A DNA stretch of 9,714 bases from Acetobacteraceae bacterium. GTDB lineage: Bacteria > Pseudomonadota > Alphaproteobacteria > Acetobacterales > Acetobacteraceae. Positions 1 to 9,000 of the stretch are shown here, piece by piece. The DNA is taken from the NCBI GenBank assembly GCA_003164305.1, contig PLSZ01000582.1, positions 1 through 9,714 on the forward strand, given 5' to 3'. The notes under the pieces are model-generated. The model did not search any database. It was not told the DNA's origin and saw only the letters and a list, made by a program, of their open reading frames with translations. The position numbers were made by a program, and so were the translations under genes. Within the stretch, counting starts at the first letter, position 1. Every line of letters starts with the position of its first letter.

Positions 1-2
1 CA

Positions 3-89
3 AACAGCGGCCGCCATGGCACCCTGCCCTGCACATGCCTGCGGAGCAGGCATGGCACCGGCGGTCATGGCACCCGGGAGGAATTGGGA
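3..89 (+). other. Anomalous leader: uncertain reading frame, inverted repeat and CATGGCACC repeats
   Basis: The long frame is open here but reads His/Arg/Cys-rich (HGTLPCTCLRSRHGT), unlike anything downstream, and holds the only Cys codons I found in the frame. Frame 1 instead gives an Ala/Pro/Met-rich peptide from ATG 16 that stops at 124. CATGGCACC occurs three times (15-23, 51-59, 66-74), always in phase with the long frame as His-Gly-Thr. A perfect 9-base inverted repeat with a 3-base loop lies at 34-54. This could be a genuine Gly/His-rich linker, a stretch read out of frame because of a frameshift, or a sequence artefact. Confidence 0.4.
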
Positions 90-3000
90 GGCGGCGCTGT
101 CGGCGCGGGGCTGGCCGGCCTGCTGATCGCGGGCGACGGCGTGCTCGGCAATGGCGGCACGCTGGTCATCGACCCTCAGCAGCAGCAAGTCATCAACTAC
201 TACGACACGATCACCAGCCCAGGTACGTTCACCAATCTCGCCAACAACATGCTGACGGGCGGCACCTACGACATCGAATCGAATTCTACGCTGCAGATTT
301 TCGGCACCGGCGACACCATTCAGACGCTGGCGGCCGATGTCATTCTGGACGGCGTCATCCAGGGCACCAGCAACGGTCCGTTCGGCAATGATGGCCCGCC
401 GGAACTGCAGGTCGTCAACACCTTCAACACCACCGATATCGAATCCTCGCTGACCGAAATCGCCCAGACCGGGACGCTGGCGGTGACCGACGGCGACGGA
501 GCGTACTTTAATAACGCGGTGACCGTCGATGGTGTGTTGCGTCTCACCGGCTCCCCGTACGAGCCATTGGGCGGTGGCACCGCTTATTACGCGGGGCTCG
601 GCGGTGGCGGGATCACGATCGGCGCCACCGGCACTCTGGCCGGTGACGCGTTCGTGTATAGCTCTGTCACGGATAATGGTGGCGCGATCGAAGCGAGCGG
701 CGGCAACCTTAATTTCGCGAACGGCGCCAGCGGAACCGGCGTCGCGACAATCGACCCCGGAGCGTCGCTGGAGGCGGGCCAGACGTTCACGCCGAACATC
801 AGCTTCGATGGCGTGGGCACGCTGATCCTGGACGATCCGTCGTACATTACGGGAACGATCAGCGGTCTTTCGCTTGGCGATACGTTCCAGTTCAACAACG
901 CCACGATCGATTCCGCGTCGCTTACGCAGAATCCCGGGACGCTGGATATCTCTTACCATATCGGAACGACGGACGGCTCCGCCGCGTATGTCCTCGGCGC
1001 CGCCGCGAACCCCGATTTCCAGGCATCGATCGAAAACAACAATTCCGTCGTCATCACCTCGGGCAGTGGCGTCGTGCTGGCGGGCACCGACAACCTGGGC
1101 GGCTTCCAAAGCGACACCGGCTACCAGGACGCGGGCAACACGCATGTCGGCGGCGTCGCGACGACCAATCCTTACATTTCCAACGACGCCCCTGGCGCGA
1201 CCGAGGACCTTGACGCCTCCGTCGTCTTCACGACGGGCGCCGCTGCCGCCACCGGTTCGATCTCGGACCTCGCGCCGGGCCCGGGCCAATACAGCTTCAA
1301 CATCGCGCTGGAGGTCAACGGCGTCACGCGAGGCCTCAATTACGGCACCGTCGGCATCGCGCTGAGCTCCGACGGATCGGAGGCGAACAACGGCGCCGGC
1401 GATGGCTATGGCATCACGCCGTTGGGCACCGACACCATCGGGGTCACCGGGACCGCCTTCAGCCTCGCGACCTACAGCGCGACCGCGCCAACGACGGAGT
1501 ACGTGCATACCGGCGGTGCGACGGTCGAGTATCTGACGATCGCCAATACAGGTCCGACCGATGGTTACTCGGAGGCGCTCGATCCCACCATCGCCAACGC
1601 CAGCGCGGCGGTCGTTTCCGTCATTCAGACCGGCTCGACGGTTGCCGCGGGCGCCACGTCCTATGGCTTTACCAATAACGTAACGATTGACCCGACCGCC
1701 GCTTCGGACACTTCCGACTTTGGGTTCGTCGTCAACACCGCCACGACCGGGCTCGACACTGGCTACGTGGCGCTGGACATGAAATCGGACGGCGGCGGCT
1801 ACGTCCCTGTCAGCCCCGGCAGCACCGATTACGTGCAAGGCCCAAACTACATCGACGGGCTTGGCACCACCGATCTCGGCACGGTCGATGTCCCCTTCGC
1901 GGTGGAGGTCAACAACTTCGCCACTGCGTCCGTCGTCGCGGCGACCGGCGGCGGCACCCTGTCGGGCGACGCGACCAGCGGCTACACGCTCAACCTCGGC
2001 ACCGTCGAGCAGGGCGGCGTTTCGCCCTTCGAATCTCTCGGCATCGCCAATGCGGCGACCGGTCAGGCCGATCAACTCAGCGGCCAGATCGATTACGGAA
2101 CGGGTGACGATACCACCGACTTCGTCGATAACACCGGCGGGTTCAACGACGTCGCGGCCGGCGACACCTCCACGCCGCTGTCGATCGCGCTCTCGACCGC
2201 CAATACCGGCAGCTTCACGCAAACCGTTACGATCGACGCCACCAGCGTCAATCCAGGCGGCACGACCGGCCTGATACCGGAAATCATCACCGTCACCGGT
2301 TCGGTCGTTTCGCCATCGGGCACGCTCGCCACGCCGTCGATCGCGTCGGCGAGCGGAACGATCACCGTGCCGGACGTGCGCTCGGGCTCGACCGGCGCAT
2401 CGACAACGATCAGCATCACCAACAGCGGTTCGGCCGGCGGGCAAAGCCTGGATGTGCAGATCGGCGCGGTGACCGGGGACGCCACCGCGTCGGGTCAGAT
2501 CACCCAGTTGGCGCCAGGCGCCACCGACGATTCCAGCATCACCGTCGGCCTGAACACCGGCGTGGCCGGCGGCGGAGTGGAAACCGGCACGGTCGTGCTC
2601 GACCTGCAATCCGATCCAGCCAACACGGTCACCCCACTGCCCCCGCAAACCCTGACCGTCAGCGGCACGGTTTACAACTCCGCGACCGCTTCCGTTCAGG
2701 CGCCCGTGTCGTTCATCACCCATGTGGGAACCCAGGCGACCGCTCATCTGACGGTGTTCAACACGGCACCCGCCGGGAGTTACTCCGAGGGTTTGATCGT
2801 GGTGCCGGGCGGCGCGTCCGGAAGTATCGCGGTTGCGGGGCAGACGACGCTGATCCCCGCGCAGGGCACCGACGCCACGGACATCGCGCTGACCTTCGCC
2901 AACACGCAGACGGCCGGCGTGGTGACCGGGCAGGTGGCGCTCAACTTCATTACCGACGGGGCTGGCGTCGATAATCTCGGCACCGCGTCGATCGGCGCGC

Positions 3001-6000
3001 AACTGCTTAACGTCACCGGCACCATCGACAACTATGCCACCGCCGCGATCCAGCAATCGGGCGACGGCGACCTGCAGGACGACAACGGATCCTACACGCT
3101 GGACTTCGGAACGGTCGCGCAAGGGACCGACGTCAGCGCGGACCTGACCGCGCTCAACGAAGCCAAAGGTCCGTCCGACGAACTGAGCGGCAGCTTCTAC
3201 ATCCCGACATTGAGCAACCCCGACGCCTTCGACAACGTCGGCTTTGGCCCCTTCTCCGGACTGGGCGCCGGCGCGACCGAGGGGATCGCGAATTCGATTT
3301 CGCTCGATACCAGCACGCTCGGCGTGTTCACCGAGACGCTGACGCTCTACCCGACTGACTACATCCCGAATCCGAACTACGGACAGCCGCCGCTGTTCAC
3401 CGTAAGCGAGACGCCGGTCGATATCACGGTCACCGGCACCGTCTCCGCCCTGGCGATCGCGCAAATCAACAACGGCACGCTCACCGTCGATCTGGGCAAG
3501 GTGCGCGCGGGCGACGACGCGAACGGTTTCATTCCGATCTCGAACATCGCCTCCGTCGGCGCGGAATCGCTGGACGCCGACATCACCGCGACCTCCGGCG
3601 ATATCGACGATAACGAAACGGGTGGCACGGTCGATCAGTTGGCGGCGGGCGCCACCGAGTCGAACAGCATCGCCTATGGCCTCGACACCAGCGATGGCGG
3701 CCACAAAGAAGGCTCGGTCGTTTTCGGCTTCAATTCCGAAGCCGCCGACCAGACGCTGACGCCGCTGCCGGAGCAAACCTTCAACGCGTCCGTCGATGTT
3801 TACGATCTCGCCAACCCGGAAGCGTCGGGGCCGGACAACGCGATCTACCATGTCGGCGAAGAGGCGACCGGCACCATCGACGTCGCGAACATCACCGACA
3901 ATGGCGGATTCAACGAAGATCTGCTGGCGACCGCGAGCGACCCCACCGAGGGGCTGACGCTGGACGGCGCCACCGAAACGGGCCTGATCAAAGCCGGCGC
4001 AAGCAACCAGGACATCACCGTCGGCATCGATACCAGCGAGGCCGGCGAGGTCGATGGGACCGTCACGCTGGACTACCAGTCCGACGGCACCAGCACGGAC
4101 GGGCAGTCGGCCATCTCGATCGGCGGCGAGACTGTCGAGGTCAACGCGACGATCGACAACTACGCGACCGCCGCGCTCGACGGCTACGCGGATGACGGGT
4201 TCTTCGGCGGGCCCGACGACTACGTCATGAACCTCGGCACGATCGAGGAGAATTCCGGCGATCTGTCCGGGTACCTGACGGTATTGAACATCGCCGACGG
4301 TCCGGCCGACATGCTGGCAGGCAGTTGGGATGGCGGGTCCAGTCCGTTCACCAATTACTCCGGCGAATTCAGTGGGATCGAGGCCGGCGACAGCGGCGGC
4401 GACGCGGAGGTTTACCTCAGCAGTTCGGACGGCACGGGTTCGTTCAGCGAAGAATTGACGCTGTACGCTTATGGCTACAACGACAACAACTACACCGATC
4501 CGGATTACCAGATCCTGACGGTCACCGTCGAAGGCGACGTCGTACCGTCGCCGCCCCCGCCACCACCGCCGCCGCCCGAGCCGCCGCCCTCGCCACCCGG
4601 TGGCCACCACTCGGGCGGTTCCGGTGGCGACACGCACATCTATACGTTCGATGGCACGCGGTACGACTTCCAGGCGCAGGGCGAATTCGTCCTGTCCAAG
4701 AGCAAGACCGACGGGTTTCAGGTGCAGGTGCGCCTGACACCGGCATCGGAGACGTCTTCGGTTTCTTACATCGAGATGGTGGGCATCGCGGTCGGCACCC
4801 ACGACGTGGTGTACGACCCGACCCAGGCGGACCCGATCCGCGTCGATGGCACCACGATCACGACCTTCGGCATCGCCAACACGCTGGTCCTGACCGATGG
4901 CACCGGTGCCACCGTCGGCACCGTGACGGACAACGGCGGCAGCTACGTCATCACCGAAGCCACCGGCGAAACGGTGACGGTGCAAGGCAATAACGTCGTC
5001 GTCGGTCTGGGCGCGAACGACACGGTCGATTCGATGGAGGGTCTGCTCGGCGATTACAGTGGAAACAGTAACGATCTGACGCTGGCCAACGGCTTCGCGG
5101 TAACGTTGCCGATGGCTTCGACGTATCTTTACGGCGCCTTCGCCAATTCCTGGCGCGTGACCGACCTGACGTCGCTGCTGTACTACGCGCCGAACCAGGA
5201 CACCGCGACCTTCACCAACACCAGCTTCCCGTACGCGCCGGCGTCATTGACCGAATTCCCGTCGGCGACGGTCGCCGCGGCCACCGCGGCCGCCGTCGCC
5301 GCCGGCATTACCGATCCGGGTCTGCAACAATCCGCGGTGCTCGATTACCTGGAGACCAACGACACCTCCTATCTGACCAGCGCCAACAATCTGCAGCAGC
5401 TCGGCGTGACGTCCACCGGGACGACGAAAGTGGTCACCAGCCCGCCGCCGCCGCCGACCGTCGGGATCCAGGCGGCGGACACCAAGGTGACGGAGCCGAC
5501 CAACGCCGGCGCGAGCACCACGGCGACATTCCAGGTCTATCGCGGCGGCGGCGCCTCGCTGACCGCGCCGGAAATCGTCAACTGGCAGGTGGTCGCGCCG
5601 GACTCGACCTATGTCGGCACCAGCTCGTTCACCAACGGTCTTCCGTCCGGCAGCGTGACGATCGCGGCGGGCCAGAGCACCGGCAGCTTCAACGTCGTCA
5701 TTCCCAACGGCATCGGCACGGTGCCCGAGGCGACGCTCGATGTGCAGATCAGCACGAACGCCGGCGATACCTCCACCGTCGTGTCGCCCAACGCTTACGT
5801 CACCGTGATCAACGGCACGGCGGAACCTGGCGCGATTCCCGCGCTGGCGGCGTTCCAGTTGGTCGGCGGCGTTGGCGCGCTGAGCCAGATTGGCGACGCG
5901 TGGACGCTCAATCTGGGCAACTACGTGGAGAAGTCGGCGGGTGGCAACGGGGAGATCGCGGTCGCCAACATCGGGTCCGCGAACGCCGACGAACTGACCG

Positions 6001-9000
6001 GAAGCCTGACCGGGGCGGGCGACAGCGGCTTCACCACGAACATCGTGCCGAAGCTCGGCTCTCTTGTGTCCGGCGCGATCGAGGATATCGCGACCTACAG
6101 CTACAACATGACGACGGTCGGAACGCATACTCAGACCCTGACCCTGACTCCCGTCGATACGAACCTCAGCGGCTATCACGGCACGCAGGCGGTTCAGACC
6201 CTGACCATCGAGTACGACGTGGTGCCGCCGGCGCAGGCCAGCGTGCTGCCCACGGCGATCAATTTCGGTGAGGTGCGGCTGACCGGCACCGCGGTGACCC
6301 AGGGCCTGACCATCGCCAACACCGGACAGCCGGGCGCCGAGAATCTGGACGCCTCGGTGGGTCCCGCGACCGGGTCGGCGACGGGCAGCGGCACCGTGTC
6401 CGAACTCGTGCAAGGCAGCACCAGCATCGGCACCAGCGGCACCGGGATCGAGGTCGGCCTCGCCGACACGACCGGCGGCGTCGAGTCCGGCACGATCGCC
6501 ATCAATTTGTTCTCGGACGGCAATGGCATCGATCAGACCGGCGTCAGCGCGCTGCTGAGCCAGAACGTGACGGTCAGCGGGACGGTCTACGCGCTCGCCA
6601 GCCCGACGATCACGCCGCCGGGCACGTTCTACACGCATGTCGGGCAAAACCCGGGACTTTCGATCGCCGTCGCGAACGGCGCGGTGAACAACATTTACTC
6701 CGAAGACCTGATCGGCACCGTCGTCAGCGAGTCGAACCTGGCCACCGGCGCGTCCACCACGGGCGACATCCTGCCGGGCGGCTCGTTCGCGGTCGGGCTG
6801 ACGATTCCGGTCGCGAGTTCGGGTGCGTTCTCGGGCTCGGTCACCTTCGATCGCCTGTCCGACGGCACCGGCATCGACAGTTTCGGCATCACCGATCTGG
6901 GCGACCAGACGGTGCAGGTGAACGGCACGGTATTCAATTACGCGACCGCGTCGATCGAGAACCTGTCCAGTTCGGTCGCCACGCTCAACGGCGGTGGCTC
7001 GGCCTATACGCTCAATTTCGGTCAGGTGCTGATTGGCAGCACGCCGGAAAGCGTGTCGCTGGATGTGCGCAACATCGCGTCCGGCACGGCGGACTCGCTG
7101 GCGGGCGCGTTCGCCGTCGCCAACGCGTCCGGCGTGTTCGGCGACAGCGGGTTCAACGCGTTCGGCGGCCTCGCCGCGGGGGCCGCGCAAGGCGGCCAGT
7201 CGATCGTGCTGAATACCGGCACGGCCGGCGTGTTCACGCAGACGATCACGCTGAACGGCACCGGCAGCCATCCGGGCTACAACGGGGCGGTGACGCCGGA
7301 GACGCTGACCGTGGTCGGCACCGTCGTCGTGCCGTCGTTCGGTCAGGCGAAGGCTCAGTTGAACACGCCCGGACCGATCGATCTGGGCAATCAGAGGGTC
7401 GATGACACACCGCTGACGGCGCCGATCTCCTACACCAACGCGGCAACGGCGCCGGCTGAATCGCTGGATGTCGGCGTCGGCCCCACCAGCGGCGACGCGT
7501 TCGGCAACGGCACCATCAGCCTGTTGCAGGCGGGTTCCACCGACGTGAGCGGCCTGACCATCGGCGTATCGACCGGCCAGGCCGGAGCGATCGGCGGCAC
7601 GGTGGCGTTCGACGAATCCTCCGACGGCACCGGCACGGACGGCGCCGGCAAGAGCCTGATCAGCACCTCCACCGTGGCGGTCAGCGGCAACGTCTATCGT
7701 CTGGCGGATCCGTCCGCCGAGGCGCCATCCGAAACGATCGTCCGCGTGGGCGAGACCGGCAGCGAAACTCTGACCGTCGCCAACAACGCGGCGACCGACG
7801 GGTATTCCGAGGACCTGATCGCCGGACTGACCGGCACGAACGGCGCGTTCAGCACCGGCAACGCCGGCCCGACCGGCGACATCGCCGCCGGCTCCAGCAG
7901 CACCGCGCTCAGCGTCGGTTTCTCCACCACGCAGGCCGGCACCGCGACCGGCACCGCGACGCTCGGGCTGAATTCGGACGGCGGCACGGGCGCCGGGAGC
8001 ATCGACGGGCTTGGCCAGGTCGCGCTGACGCCGCAAACGCTGGACCTGGACGCCGTCATCGACAATTACGCCACGGCGGTCATCGAATCCCCCGGCCTGC
8101 TGTCCGGCGGCGGTGATGACTACCTGCTCAATCTGGGCACGACCGGCGTGGGCGACGCCCCGTTGACGGGCGATCTGTCACTGCTGAACGACGCCCTGAC
8201 CGGGAAGCCGTCGGACCTGCTGGATGCCACCTTCTCGGTCGATGGCGTCGATCCGTTCACGAATTTTGGCTTCGATCCGCTGACCGGCATCGAGGCCGGC
8301 AACGATGAGTCCGTCGGCAGCATCTCGCTCGGTACGGACTCCTCGGGTATCTTCGAAGAGACGATCGTGCTGACCCCGAAGAGCGCGAACGCCAAGGAAA
8401 CCCCAGCGTCGCTGCCTTCGGTGACGATCGAGATCGAAGGCACGATTTCGCCGCCACCGCCGTTGAATCCGCCACCGCCGCCGCTCAACCCGCCGCCGCC
8501 GCCGTTGAATCCGCCGCCGCCGCCGCTGAATCCGCCACCCCCGCCGATGATCCCGCCGCCGCCATCGCCGCCGGAGCCGCCGCCGACGCCGCCCGATCCA
8601 ACCGGGTCGCTGTTCCCGGATCCGCATCTGGTGACGTTCAACGGCCAGTACTACAGCTTCCAGACCGCCGGCGAATTCGTGCTGGTCCAGGACACCAACG
8701 GCGGCACCTTCGAGGTGCAGGCCCGCCTGTCCGCGCCCACCGGAGCCTCCAGCTACAGCGTCATTACCGAACTGGGCATTCAGGTCGGTAACGACGTGGT
8801 CACCATCGACTCGACGCGCGGCCAGGCGGTGTGGGTCGATGGCCATAGCATCACGTTCACCGGCAGCACGTACGGCCTGACCGGCGGACTGATCACCAAG
8901 ACCGCCAACGGCTATGTCGTGACGCTGAACACCGGAGAGTCGGTCACCGCCAACATCAACTCCGTCGGGACGCAAACCGGGCCATCGACGACGTCCGGCG

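Noticed and set aside
34..54. Intrinsic terminator
   Set aside because: The hairpin is good but no T-run follows on either strand, and the long frame reads through it.
76..86. GGGAGG followed by TTG as a translation start
   Set aside because: Only two bases separate the GGAGG core from TTG, and the long frame is open upstream. It cannot be fully excluded but is not supported.
35..391. A 118-codon + strand frame starting at an ATG near the window start
   Set aside because: It is Arg/His-rich and overlaps the beta-strand domain in another frame. Only the first ~85 bases are ambiguous, which is reported separately.
4325..4993. A 222-codon + strand frame over the linker and vWFD 1
   Set aside because: Arg/His/Gly-rich frame-shifted reading of a region where the long frame encodes a recognisable vWFD domain.
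5244..8036. A 930-codon open frame on the minus strand
   Set aside because: It lies antisense to the clear domain-bearing frame, is full of Arg/Gly/Ala/Asp without domain structure, and is the expected shadow of GC-rich codon use with few T-A-containing codons on the + strand.
8451..8552. Possible CRISPR-like short regular repeats
   Set aside because: The units are 21-base, contiguous, without spacers, in frame and encode proline; they are a coding tandem repeat.
8120..8641. A minus-strand frame encoding a Gly-rich repeat protein (GGGGGF-like)
   Set aside because: It is the reverse complement of the proline-rich repeats; the collinear copy of the linker-vWFD order on the + strand shows which strand is coding.
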